38,848 nt of DNA from Gammaproteobacteria bacterium (GTDB lineage: Bacteria > Pseudomonadota > Gammaproteobacteria > Pseudomonadales > Pseudohongiellaceae): positions 1 through 38,848 of the forward strand of contig PWQG01000365.1 of assembly GCA_003556835.1 (NCBI GenBank), in the 5' to 3' direction. The position numbers and the translations under genes are program-made. This document shows positions 8,093 through 19,440 of the stretch, piece after piece. Below the pieces are notes generated by a model that searched no databases, was not told where the DNA came from, and saw only the letters and a program-made list of their open reading frames with translations. The first letter of the stretch is position 1. Each line of letters begins with the position of its first letter.

Positions 8093-11000
8093 TCATGCGC
8101 ATGGTCCGCAAACCATGAAACAAATTTCCAGCAACAAGAATTTCCGAATCTCTAGCAAAAAACCGTAGGTTTCCGGCATAGGCATCTGCCCAAACAAAAC
8201 GCTTGCCTTTGAAGAACAACTCCAGGCTCGACTACCCTCAAAATCGCCTGCTAAGTGAACCAGGAGCTTTGGACAGGCTTTTTGGCGAGAAGCCTCCAAG
8301 ATAAGGCATGAAGCTGAATCAATATCAAATCTGGAAGTTAACAACAAAATCTGCCATATATCGGGCGCGCGCCTTTGCAACCTCTGAAGCTCACTCCGCA
8401 CGCCCCGAGGATTCATCGCTGAAAAGAACGAAATCCATGCTTTCAGGACCTCCCAGTCTTGATATCTTGCCGCAACCATTCGACTCAGAAGAGACTCCTC
8501 CAGTTGCTCTACTTCACTCTGACCATTAATTATAAAGTTGGCCTCCATAATAGCGGCCACTAACTCATCCGGGTAAGCCGAGACAAGCACCTTCGAAAAC
8601 GTGCTTATCAATTCCAACCGCCTATGAGCTGAGTAAAAAGGTCTTTCGGCCCGCCCATCCTCAATCAGACCAAGCAAGAAGGCGACTAGCTCTTGCAGCT
8701 GTGGTTTTTTTTCTTGAGGCGGTTCATTTCTAATACACGCCCTCAAAAAGACAGGTCTAACGTGACTATTTGAAAAAAATACTTTTTTGTGCCCTTCGTA
8801 GACAATACCCCAGCTCATCCACTCGTTAGTCTTGGAATCAACATCGAGACCTTCTTCAAGTTTTAGGAAGTCATCACTGCTCCTAGGAGGACATCTCAAT
8901 CTTTCAGTCCTTGGCTGCATCGAATCAGGTTCAAAGTTCCAATAGGCATTCTTATTAGACAATCTGTAATCCCGTCTAACTAGCCTCCAAATAAAAATAT
9001 CAGTCATTCCATGTGACCTATCTACTTCAGCAACAAGCATTCCTGCTCTATTTTGATATAGAGCTGATACTTTGTAGTCGGCATTTGACAAATAGTGAGG
9101 GCTTGCTGAGTTCCAAAGCATTCGCGGAGGCCGGGAAATCGGCTCACTCATCAGTTGAGATCGATATGGAACAGGATCCAGCATTTCTTTTTTCACTAGA
9201 ATCACTCGCCCGGAACAATCCCAAACAATTAGTCGCTCAACCCCGTTTTTAATTGCGAAAGATTGAGCCCCAACGACTGAATTAAAATCCCGAATTGGAC
9301 TCACTTTCCATCGCCTCTCTTTCTTCTCGCGGGCTAGATGGGCGCAAATTCCGTCTGGATTGAACGGCCATACAAGCATAGAACCGTCTGAGCATTCAGT
9401 AATGCCAGTATATTTCGGAGAAGGCCCGGATGGAAGCATGATGATTTCTGGGTTCGGAGCATAGTTGACAAGCACGTCGGGCGCTTCGCCATTTAAAGGT
9501 GGCCATAGCAGCAACGCAGACAGGTTGGCGTAAGTTCCCAGGGTTGCAAAACCACCATTTTTCAGGGGAATAGCTTTTACGACCTCAAATAGATGCTTGG
9601 CGGGAAGAAATACCCAGATTCCGTCAAGTCCAGAGCGTAGATTTTTATGCTTAGTTTCACGAACTTTATAAAGGCGACTTACTTCCCGCAAACCTCCGTA
9701 TTCATACAATAGCCAAGCTCCCCCACTCTTACAATCAAGGCCATTGGGTCGCCCCCAGCAAAACCAAAGGTTGTTTTCCAGACGCCAGGCGCGACAACCG
9801 GCAATTTTGAATTGCCGAGGCGCCTCTGAACAGAGATTAATTACATTTAAGGTTGATTCGATATTGCCCAAATCAAGCCCATTCAGTCCATCAAACAGCC
9901 GGCACTGCCCAGTAACAGCATCGAAAATCTGGATATTGTTGGAAGCATCCGCATCAACATGTACAGTTGAGAAGCCCTTTTCAGAGAATTCGGAATGTTC
10001 TCTTTCCCGACCAGAGCCATGCAGCACGATGTAAGGCGTTTGCTCCATCAGGTTAGGTGCATATGGAACACACTCCGGCAGCAAGCCCTTTTTGTACCAT
10101 CTTAAGGCGGCAGCATGCATTTCTCTTTCTGGATATTGTTCTAGCGCCAGTTGCAGAAACACAAGATAGTTCTTCCAGCCGATAGTGTGATATGAACGTG
10201 ATAGCACGTGTCGATTTGATGAAAGAAAATTGATAGAGCTTAGACCACCTAAATTAGCGAAATCCACTTCAAGGTCAAGAGTCCCCAAGCATGCAGACTT
10301 TGCCAAACAGAACCCAAAGTCGCTGATTAATTTCGTTAGCTCGGGTTTCCGGCCGGCCTGGGCCAGCTGCCACGGCTGCTCCATCACACGCCGCAGGGCC
10401 GGGCCTTGTGGTTGGGCGCTGATGTCGGTGCGGCGGAACAGATCGTCGTTGCCGGGGGCCCGGGCTTCGAACATTTCGGCCAGATGACCATGGGTAGTCT
10501 CGCGCTGCTCCGCTGTGGCCAGATAGCGCTGCGCGATCACCTCGCCAAACTCGCGGTGGAACCAGCGGTACAGCAGGGTCTGGTCGGTAAAGGCCGACAC
10601 CAGATAGGGGGCAAGGTCGAAGTACAGGCGTGACCACAGCACCGGCGGCAGGCGCGGATGGTCGGGGTCGATGAGCCATTCCTGCCCGGTTCTTTCATTC
10701 TGGGCTTCGAACTAGGCCATGACTTCGGGGTCGGTGGCCAGGGCATGGTTCAGCTCTTCCTCGCTCAGGCCAAAGCGCGCAGCGCTCAGGTAGGCCAGTG
10801 CCCGGGTGGTGAAGGCCGGCGGGTGGTTTTCCACAGCGATCAGGCGCTGGTCGATCAGCGCTTCGATCATGCCCGTTACTGTCGCCGGCAGGTCTTTCGG
10901 GGGTTCGTACGAGGTCCAGTGCCGGACTTTCTCATAGGCCAGCTTCAGCCACAGCGGGTTGCCGTGTGCCTCGAAGCGCTCGATGACCCAATCAAACTGT

Positions 11001-12586
11001 TCTGCGGTCAGCCGGTGGGCCCGCACCGGAGCAATGCCGGCGCTGTAGTAGGCATCGCGCGCATCGGCCAGCCAGGCCTTGAGCATGGCGCGTCCTTCGG
11101 CAGCCGGCATGGCCGGCAGCTCGATGCAGGTGCTTGGGTAGCGCCGTTGTGCAGCCTGCAGTGTTGGCCCGCCACGGGTGCTGGCGACAATGCGGGTGTG
11201 TTTGCCCAGTTGCTTCGGCAGCCACTGCAGCATCCAGGCACCATCGCGGCTTTCGAGTTGGTCCAGCGCATCAAGGAACAGCACCAGCGGCCGCTCGGCG
11301 CTCGACCAGGTCAGGGCCTGGCCGAAGGCCTCGATGGCCTGCTTGATCGTCTCGGCCGGCGACGGCTCAGGCTGGTCGTAGGCCAAGGCCAGATCTTCGG
11401 TGAGCGTGGTCAGCAGGGTGTACAGGCTCTCGGTGGTCGGGATACCGCCAATGAAGCGGATCAGCCGGACGCTCTGGTCGCTACTGACCCGAGCATTGTC
11501 GAAGGCCTTGGCCAGCAGAGCAGACTTGCCCGTTCCGCCTTCCCCATGAAGGATCAGCGGGGCATGGCGCTGTCCTTTCAGGTAGCGCGCAATGCGGCGC
11601 AGGGTATTGGTCCGGCCGCGGAAGTTGCGGCTGCGTTCTGCGCCGAAGTCCAGATGGGCCCGGTTGCGCATTGCGCTGGGCGTTTCTTCCTGCACTTGAG
11701 CGAACTGGCGCTCGATGATGGCTTTCTGGTCTTCGAGGAACTGCTGGCAGAAGGTGTCCAGGTAGGCTGGATCAACCCCATTACCCTGCCAGCCGGCACT
11801 GAAGCTGCGGCAGCGGTCGGGCAGGCGTTGCTGGAGTTGCGACTCGAGAGCGCGCAGGCGTGCGTGGGCATCGCTGTCAGGGGCGTCATGTTCAACATCC
11901 CAGTCCAGAAAGGCCCGGGCAGACTGATCCCGCGGCAAGTCGGGGATGCGCCGGATATAGACATGGACATGCTCGTTGGGGTGCAGCGCCTGCCCGGACT
12001 CGTCCTGCTCGGCCAGTGCGCCCAGTGCAATCTCCTGGTGCGTGGCTGATGCAAAGAACGCCAGGCGCTCGTCACCGGTAAAGCCGGCCGCATCGGCTGC
12101 CCGGCGCAGGGCCTGCAGCAGCGTGCCCTCTGCAGTATGGCTCTCAGCCCAATCACCCGCACGGGGCTTCAGCTGGTATACAGCTGGAATGGCGTTGCGA
12201 TCCGGTCCGCGGTAAGCGGATTGAATGATGGCCTGATCCGCTTCATCGGCCGCAGACACAAGACGGTGCCAGCAGTTCTCAGGAATCCGTGCCGGCTCTG
12301 GCTCCCAGCCATAGCGGTCGCCCAGCAGTACGGCGAAGTTCGGACGGGGAGACAGCGCCTGGCAGCGCCGCACTTCTTCCAGGCACAGGCGCAGTGTGTC
12401 ATGGCTTTGCTGCGCTTCCTCGGTGATGCCCCAGCGCAGGTCCACCGCCTGAAAACTCGCACCGCGCTTGCGGCAGAAGGCCTCCAGCTCAGGAAACACC
12501 CGCTTCTGCAGCGCCTCGCGTTCGTCTACGAAATCACTGAAGGTGGAGCTGATGAAAAGCCGGAAAAGACGAGGTTTGTGCATCAA
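8093..12586 (-). pseudogene. DUF4062-NACHT/STAND ATPase with a divergent C-terminal sensor; interrupted by an in-frame amber codon at 10712-10714
   Basis: ORFs 10712..12586 and 8093..10642 are in the same frame. PRLFRLFISSTFSDFVDEREAL (DUF4062), APLILHGEGGTGKSALL (Walker A), RPLVLFLDALDQLE (Walker B). Paralogue 2 reads VMAEFEAQN where this copy reads VMA*FEAQN. Confidence 0.8.
10320..10890. repeat. Copy 1 of a roughly 570-bp module duplicated at 14278-14890
   Basis: Long stretches are near-identical by eye, e.g. ggcgctgatgtcggtgcggcggaacagatcgtcgttgccgggggcccgggcttcgaacatttcgg. Confidence 0.85.
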
Positions 12587-12668
12587 GACTCCAGAGTCAA
12601 CGAACTTATCCTACATAACAGACAGTGCTATGGCACCCGAGCCCGTTGCGGGATGAACCATGCAACTT

Positions 12669-14849
12669 TTACGATGACCTTTGGCAATCAAGCGCAAAGG
12701 GTTTTGATCCACGCATTGGCGACAAGACAATGAGATCATTGCTTGATATCACTACCAATCGACCGTAGAGGCAGGCAACGATCTTTGAAACATCACCCTG
12801 CCAGCGAGCGAACCATTTTCCATCCTTGCTTGCGAGACAAATCCGCCTCATGTCAGGGGTTTCGGCCAAAGTGTCGCCACACGCCTGGGTCAGGGGCATG
12901 TTCTCCAGAACAGGTTTGCACCAGCCGCTCTCGATCGCCGATTCAATCCATGGCTGCTTGATTGCTCCGAGCTGTTCTCCCTCGCTGTTTAACATGCGAA
13001 GCGTGCCCTCTTCATTGCCTATGGACCAGAACAATAGAAGGGAGTCCGAAAGCATCTGCATCCCTTGCAATGCCTGCCTGCGACCACCCCGCAGCACGAC
13101 TGTTGATTCGCCGCTGTCGCCATCCCAGAGTCGCAGCGCGCCATCTTTGGACCAGGACAGGATGCAACCACTGGACAGCACCTGAACGCCTTCAATCCGG
13201 TGCGAATGCCCCTGCATTACTGCCAGTGACGACCCACTGTCGCCATTCCAAAGTCGCAGCGTGGCATCGTCCGACCAGGACAGAATGCGGCCGTCAGGCA
13301 GCAACTCTACGCCCGAAACCACTTCTGTATGTCCCTCCATCACGGCAAGCGGCGCCCCACTGTCGCCATCCCAGAGTCGCAGCGTGCCATCCCACGACCA
13401 GGACAGGATGCGGCCATCGGGCATTAACTCTGCGGCCCAGACTTGTTCCGCATGTCCGGCCATCAAGACCAGTGACACCCCGCTGTTGCCATCCCAGAGT
13501 CGCAGCGCCCCATCAGAGGACCAGGACAGGATGCGACCATCAGGGAGTATCTCTGCGCCCGAAATGGCTTCCGAATGACCCTCCATCACGGCAAGCGGCG
13601 CCCCACTGTCGCCAGCCCAGAGTCGCAGCGTGCCATCCCAGGACCAGGACAGGATGCGGCCATCCTGCAACAGCTCTGCGCCCGAAATGGCTTCCGAATG
13701 ACCCTCCATCACGATCAGTGCCGCGCCGGTCTCGCCATCCCACAGCCGCAGTGTGCTGTCATCAGACCAGGACAGGATGCGGCCATCCTGCAGCACCTCT
13801 GCACCCCATACTTTGTCCGTATGGCCCTCCATCACCGCAACGCAAGCCCCGCTGCTGCCATCCCATAATCGCAGAGTGTGGTCCCTCGACCAGGACAGGA
13901 TGCGGCCATCGGGCAGGACCTTGGTGCCTAGAACCGCGTCACTATGCCCCTCGAGCACCATTAGGGTCTGATTGTGGCGGCGCTGGCCCGGGACATCCTT
14001 GCGCTTCAGCCACACCCAGTCACAATGGTCCTGCTCCAGCCACTGCTCGGCCGCATGACGAACCGGGCTGCCAGGCTCGTCTTCGGAGGCCAACTGCAGC
14101 AGGATCTTGTGCGCAGGCCAGCGCGCTTCACCACGCCGCAGATAGTGGCCTTGCCGGAGCATGAACCGCCGCCATTGCGCTGGCTCGGATGAGGGCTCGG
14201 CCTTAACTGCCGACCAGTCCTCAACCAGTTCACCACCCTGATTGGCCGCACACTTGCCGAGGCAGAAGCCGAAGTCGCTGAGTAATTTCTTAAGCTCGGC
14301 TTGCCGGCCGGCCTGGGCCAGTTGCCAAGGCTGCTCCATCACACGCCGCAGGGCCGGGGCTTGTGGTTGGGCGCTGATGTCGGTGCGGCGGAACAGATCG
14401 TCGTTGCCGGGGGCCCGGGCTTCGAACATTTCGGTCAGGTGACCATGGGTAGTCTCGCGCTGCTCCGCTGTGGCCAGATAGCGCTGCGCGATCACCTCGC
14501 CGAACTCGCGGCTGAACCAGCGGTACAGCAGGATCTGGTCGGTAAAGGCCGACACCAGATAGGGAGCAAGGTCGAAATACAAGCGTGACCACAGCACCGG
14601 CGGCAGGCGGGGATGGTCAGGGTCGATGAGCCATTCCTGCCCTGTCCGGGCATTCTGGGCTTCGAACTCAGCCATGACTTGCGGGTCAGTGGCCAGGGCA
14701 TGGTTCAACTCTTCCTCGCTCAGGCCAAAGCGCGCAGCGCTCAGATAGGCCAGTGCCCGGGTGGTGAAGACCGGCGGGTGCTTTTCCACCTCGACCAGAC
14801 ACTGGTCGATCAGCGCTTCGATCATGCTCGTCACCGTCGCCGGCAGTTA
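12669..14849 (-). pseudogene. 5'-truncated NACHT-family paralogue with a C-terminal WD40 propeller
   Basis: The frame carries TAA at 14847-14849, preceded by HWTSYGPPR matching copy 1 HWTSYEPPK. DUF4062 and P-loop regions are absent. The C-terminus has repeated GHSEAISGAELLQDGRILSWSWDGTLRLWDGDSG units. Confidence 0.75.
13105..13968. repeat. Tandem WD40-coding repeats, 123 bp (41 aa) per unit, about 7 clear units plus a degenerate one
   Basis: Recurring ccatcccagagtcgcagcgtgccatc..gaccaggacaggatgcggccatc; the (G)RILSWS motif recurs every 41 aa. Confidence 0.85.
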
Positions 14850-14890
14850 TCTGGGGGGACCATATGAAGTCCAGTGACCGGCTTTGGGCG
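14278..14890. repeat. Copy 2 of the duplicated NACHT C-terminal module (see 10320-10890)
   Basis: Direct comparison with 10320-10890; similarity fades at about 14890. Confidence 0.8.
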
Positions 14891-15027
14891 TTGCGGCTTC
14901 CGCGGTGCATGGAAGGGGGAGATGAAGTGGCCGTTATCCGAGCCGTTGTCTGCCCTGGCGTAGGAGAGGGAAACATGGTGCTGGCGATCAGCCATGGCTC
15001 AAAAGCTCCTTGTATCAGCGACCAGGC

Positions 15028-16299
15028 TCATGCGCCACCATGCCAGCGCAGTCTCTCGATATCGCAACGCATCGGGTTGCGAGCCGGCCGCAGGCGGTCT
15101 GAGGAATCACCGCTATAACTCTCGGAGCGGCTCGAGAACTTGAGCGTTTCCTCGCGGTTGGGTCGGATCATGGGTTCACCGTCGCGCCTGAACTCTCTCC
15201 GGATTCCACTGTAGCGAATCCAGCCAGCATGATTGCCCCCCAGCGACCGCTCGCTCCGGCCAAAACCAATGACGGCCGTACCGAGACACTGCAGGTCGAA
15301 CGAAGAAATGCCGCGGTTCGAGTCGTTTCTGACCCGGATCGTCTCGTTGCCCTCGTTGATGCTCAGAACCACCAAAATCCCACTGCCTTCCGCACGCGCT
15401 GACTCGACGGACCGCAACTCACCCGAGACCAGTTCGCAGCGAACCCGGTTGGCGTAATCGGCGGCATCGAACTGGCGAGCGGCAAATCCGTTGGACTCGA
15501 CCCGCGCACCAAATCCCGGCGGAACGCGATAGTCCAGCGAGAAGCCCATTCGGTCCTCGTGGGCCACGTTTCCGCTGCGCAGATAGAAACGGCACAGGGC
15601 AGCCACAGCGATCAGATCATGGCTGGACCCATTACGGACACGAAGAGCGACGCGCAAACCTCCAGAGCCGACTAGCGCAGGATTCGTGACCAGCGAAATC
15701 TGCTCGACAGGAAGGATTCGATCGGGATTGCTCCTGGCTTCTGCGACAGCCATTTCGTGCGCGGTGCGTTCGGCAGCGCTTGCATAGGACATCATGAACA
15801 GGATGACAGCGAGCGGGTAACTGATCCAGCGCTTGGACAACAAAAACATCGCCAGCATGAAAACACCAAAAACCAGCAAGCCCAATAGGGCAGCTGAGGC
15901 AGCGTCGCCCCGCTCGCGTTCTCGCCCACTCGGCTGATAGGAGGCGCCGATGGCCATGCCCGCGCCGGCGGCACCGGAAAAAATCGCCTTGTCGCGCGTC
16001 GACAGGGCGCTGAGGATTCGAACCACGATCTCAGCCCCGAGCAGCCATAGCGCCAAAAAGACAGGGACCAGCAGGAACCATGCCGCACCATAGACATCAC
16101 GCATGCTGGGCTCGATACCGTCAGCAAGCAAAAGGAGACCCGAATCAGCAGCCGTCGCACCAACAGATGGCAGCAATAGCACTGCCACAACAAACTGCAG
16201 ACGCCAGCGAACCCGCAAGCTCAAAAACTTGCCAGCACCAGACCACAGGTCAGGAGTGCGCAACACCACGCATCCACGCCGTACACCTATTTCCACCAA
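15028..16299 (-). CDS. Hypothetical membrane protein
   Basis: 423-aa ORF with several hydrophobic segments (LQFVVAVLLLPSVG; AAWFLLVPVFLALWLLGAEIVV; ALLGLLVFGVFMLAMFLL). Start codon uncertain. Confidence 0.55.
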   Translation of the reverse strand: MVEIGVRRGCVVLRTPDLWSGAGKFLSLRVRWRLQFVVAVLLLPSVGATAADSGLLLLADGIEPSMRDVYGAAWFLLVPVFLALWLLGAEIVVRILSALSTRDKAIFSGAAGAGMAIGASYQPSGRERERGDAASAALLGLLVFGVFMLAMFLLSKRWISYPLAVILFMMSYASAAERTAHEMAVAEARSNPDRILPVEQISLVTNPALVGSGGLRVALRVRNGSSHDLIAVAALCRFYLRSGNVAHEDRMGFSLDYRVPPGFGARVESNGFAARQFDAADYANRVRCELVSGELRSVESARAEGSGILVVLSINEGNETIRVRNDSNRGISSFDLQCLGTAVIGFGRSERSLGGNHAGWIRYSGIRREFRRDGEPMIRPNREETLKFSSRSESYSGDSSDRLRPARNPMRCDIERLRWHGGA

Positions 16300-16494
16300 C
16301 CCAACACCTTAGCCACCCGCCTCAGAAGCTAACAGATGTATGTTGTTGCTGCAAGTGGCGGCCAGCACAACAAGAAAGTAGCGACGAGTTGTGGGTGCTT
16401 GGTGCCAATTGAGGCTTGCATTTGGACTAGCAGCACCGGAAACAATTGTTGTAGCATCCTCGGAGGCTCGCGCGATTCTGCAAGGTAAATATCA

Positions 16495-17073
16495 ATGGCA
16501 ACCAACACCGCCATGGCAGTCCTCGGCCGCTCGCATCCGAACGATGCTGGAATCGCCGGAGAAATGCGGTCCAACCCGTTCCTGCGGCTTTCGGAGAATA
16601 GCCGTCCCGGCTGGGTATTTCGGCCAGAAGACTATTTTCGGGTGCAAGGAACATTGGATCCAGCACCGCGGATCAGGCAATTCGTACTGATTCCCACCCT
16701 CGAGCACACCCTCGATGACGGCATCCTTTTGATGTCTTTGGTGTTGTTCTACGACCAGCCTTGGGGCGAGGCTGCCTGCCGCATGCGCGACGAACTGCTG
16801 GAAACCGGGCGTCTGGAAATGTATACGGTGGAGGAACCACAGAGGATCGAAGCGCGAGAGGAGGTGCGCGAGCGCTCAGCCATGCTCCCAGAAATGGTAC
16901 TGAGCGTTTTCCAGCGCGATTCACTCATTCACGACCAGATCGGTATGCTCCGACACTATCAGCATGAAATGTCGATCTGCATGCCGGTTTTCACCCGCAG
17001 CCGTTCACAGTGGTCCCGCGATCCTCATGAAGAGGGTACGCTGGAGGGTTCCATGCCGCTGGATGCAAAGTAG
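16495..17073 (+). CDS. Hypothetical protein
   Basis: 192-aa ORF, followed closely by another plus-strand ORF; no family recognised. Confidence 0.5.
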   Translation: MATNTAMAVLGRSHPNDAGIAGEMRSNPFLRLSENSRPGWVFRPEDYFRVQGTLDPAPRIRQFVLIPTLEHTLDDGILLMSLVLFYDQPWGEAACRMRDELLETGRLEMYTVEEPQRIEAREEVRERSAMLPEMVLSVFQRDSLIHDQIGMLRHYQHEMSICMPVFTRSRSQWSRDPHEEGTLEGSMPLDAK

Positions 17074-17086
17074 TGGAGTTCTGACC

Positions 17087-17527
17087 ATGGAAGAGGCACC
17101 TCACCCAATCCTGCTGCTGACGCCCGCAGAGGTCAAGAACATTCAGACCTGGATCGCCAAGAACGGTTATTCACTGGACGAGGGCTACTTCGAACTCATC
17201 TACGAATTCTGGATTTTTGGTCCCGGCATTCGCATCCAATGGAAATCCGAGTCCGAAAATGGATTTGAATGGCTTGAGCTACGGGATGATGGCTATGGCG
17301 ATGACCCGACCAACATGCAAGACACGGTGGATATCGCCGGCCGCAAGGTGCCATTGGTTTTGCCCGAAGAACTTCGCGAGCGATGGCTGGGCCTCGCTGC
17401 CGCACGCACCGAAGCCGAAGTCAATGCGGACTGCGAGCCATCAGGTTCTTCGCTCCACCTCAAGATCCAGCGCCATGGCGTACAGGTCTTGATCAGAAAC
17501 GAGTGGATCGACCTCCAAGAGGTCTGA
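17087..17527 (+). CDS. Hypothetical protein
   Basis: MEEAPHPILLLTPAEVKNIQTWIAKNGYSLDEGYFELIYEFWIFG; start moved from the ORF-track start 16964 to ATG 17087. Confidence 0.55.
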   Translation: MEEAPHPILLLTPAEVKNIQTWIAKNGYSLDEGYFELIYEFWIFGPGIRIQWKSESENGFEWLELRDDGYGDDPTNMQDTVDIAGRKVPLVLPEELRERWLGLAAARTEAEVNADCEPSGSSLHLKIQRHGVQVLIRNEWIDLQEV

Positions 17528-17531
17528 GCCC

Positions 17532-18188
17532 TCAGCCTCCGGACAGGAACGTGCACAACTGGTGCGCCAGCGTCCGGTCCACATCCTGGTTGACGAACGA
17601 GGCAAGCTCGTCCAACGGCACCAGATGCACTGCCTGTGATTCCCACCCCATGTCGGCCGGATTTCCACCCAGACGTCGGGCCAGGTAGTAGCGCGTCACG
17701 GATTTGCTTCGTGTCGAATCAGCGAGAAATCCAGTCAACTCGACGCGCAAGCCGCTCTCTTCGAAAACCTCTTTGAGCGCATTGGCCCGGAGTGCAGCGC
17801 GCTCAATGCTCTCGCAGGTGCCCTTCGGGAAGGTATTGACATACCCCCAGAACTGATTGGTGGGAGAAACCACCCAGACTCGTCGATCAGGCTCCACGAT
17901 TATCGCGCCTGACGCGGATCGCATGTCGGCTGGGGCCTCGAAAGGCGGCTCGTCGAAATACAAGCCCTCCGTCAGACTCCTCCAACCCTCATTGCTGAAC
18001 GGAGCATCCTGCCATGAGTCAAAAGGAACACCATGAAGCTGATCCGGCATTCGGCCGGCTGGAACCACCGTCGCCAGCAGTGATGTCTCTTGCCATGTCG
18101 ATAGCGCCGTTGGTTGGTTCGGCGTCCGGATTTCCACTGGATGACCGTCGTGACGAGGGCGCGGATGTCGAATTGTCATCTTTTCCAT
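17532..18188 (-). CDS. Nudix hydrolase
   Basis: GAIIVEPDRRVWVVSPTNQFWGYVNTFPKGTCESIERAALRANALKEVFEESGLRVELTGFL: Nudix-box-like, with slightly non-canonical spacing. Confidence 0.7.
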   Translation of the reverse strand: MEKMTIRHPRPRHDGHPVEIRTPNQPTALSTWQETSLLATVVPAGRMPDQLHGVPFDSWQDAPFSNEGWRSLTEGLYFDEPPFEAPADMRSASGAIIVEPDRRVWVVSPTNQFWGYVNTFPKGTCESIERAALRANALKEVFEESGLRVELTGFLADSTRSKSVTRYYLARRLGGNPADMGWESQAVHLVPLDELASFVNQDVDRTLAHQLCTFLSGG

Positions 18189-18259
18189 CTCTCTCGATCA
18201 CGGTAATCAGAAGACTTCTATACTGAAAATAGAGCATAGCGCAACATAGCGGAGTGCCA

Positions 18260-18838
18260 ATGAGATTCCTGCTGCTGTCTCTGATCCTGACCGGACCAGC
18301 TCTAGCCGATCTGGCCCCGGTGGTCGTACCCAGAATAGGCCCCTGCCCTTCTGGCTATTCCTCCTCGGGCGATTACTGCCGCCCGGGCCCTTCAGCCAGA
18401 TTTGCTGTGGAGCGAGTGGGCCCATGCCCGTCGGGCTATTCAACCTCGGGAGCATTTTGCCTGGCCACAGGCGACAACAGCCGGCATGCGATACAGCGGA
18501 GCGGTAGTTGCCCCGCCGGATACGCCAGTTCAGGCGCCTACTGCCTGCAAAATCGCGGGCACACAGCCCCTCAGACCGAACAGCCAGAGCTCATTGCAAG
18601 AGCGCTTCCCCGAATCGGACCCTGCCCTTCCGGCTATTCCAGTTCTGGCGACTTTTGCCGCCCTGGCTCCGCGGCGCGGTTTGCGGTTGAAAGAGTTGGC
18701 ACCTGTCCGTCCGGCTATTCAAGTTCAGGCGCTTACTGTCTCGCAAACTCAGCTACCAGTCGGCACGCACTGCCCCGTTCTGGTTCGTGTCCATCCGGGT
18801 ACACGACTTCTGGTGCCTACTGTTTAAGCTCCAATTGA
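18260..18838 (+). CDS. Secreted Cys-rich repeat protein
   Basis: Signal peptide MRFLLLSLILTGPALA, then six units of the type R-[IVS]-G-x-CPSGYSSSGxYC. Confidence 0.75.
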   Translation: MRFLLLSLILTGPALADLAPVVVPRIGPCPSGYSSSGDYCRPGPSARFAVERVGPCPSGYSTSGAFCLATGDNSRHAIQRSGSCPAGYASSGAYCLQNRGHTAPQTEQPELIARALPRIGPCPSGYSSSGDFCRPGSAARFAVERVGTCPSGYSSSGAYCLANSATSRHALPRSGSCPSGYTTSGAYCLSSN

Positions 18839-19440
18839 CGTTGACCAACAATGGCGTCTCGCCCGAAACCATCCAGCCACCCCCGTTCCCGGCTATAGCG
18901 AAACCGCTCGAGAGCCCATCGGCACCATGGCACCAGCCAGCAACCAGCGGCCAGATACGCAAAACCGCCAAGGCCAGCTCCTTGTCAGGGGCACCAAACC
19001 CGGGGCGTGGCTAGTGGAAGGATTGATCAATCAATGCCTGCAAAGACCGACGCGCTGCTGAAATTCACCTGGTGCTCACGGTCTTGTAGCCTGAATGGAG
19101 ACATGGGGCAAAGAGCGGCAGGTAAAACAACATCGTTCAGAATACTTCGCTCTCGGTTAAAGCGCGCCTGAGGGGGTGTGATTGCCGACGCGAACTATTC
19201 CGCCGGCACAGCGTACAGCCCGCCCATTCATGCGCATCCATTCGGCAGCTGTCGCGTCGTTGGATAGACCTTTTCCCAACAGATCGGCGCATTTTTTATG
19301 TAACAACCTCGGGTAGCTCGAGGCTGACCGGAGTTGATGTCAAACGTCAAGCTGACACGACACTGGGTACCGTTGGAATTCGCGGAAAAGGGCGGTTATA
19401 GTTCCTATGCATATATACGGTGGTGACTGGCAGACGTTCT

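Noticed and set aside
13105-13968. CRISPR-like periodic repeats
   Set aside because: The 123-bp periodicity is explained by in-frame WD40 codons; there is no short repeat/spacer pattern. No CRISPR array seen elsewhere.
12962-14164. Plus-strand 400-aa repetitive His/Arg/Pro-rich ORF
   Set aside because: Reverse-strand reading of the WD40 repeats; repetitive only because the WD40 DNA is.
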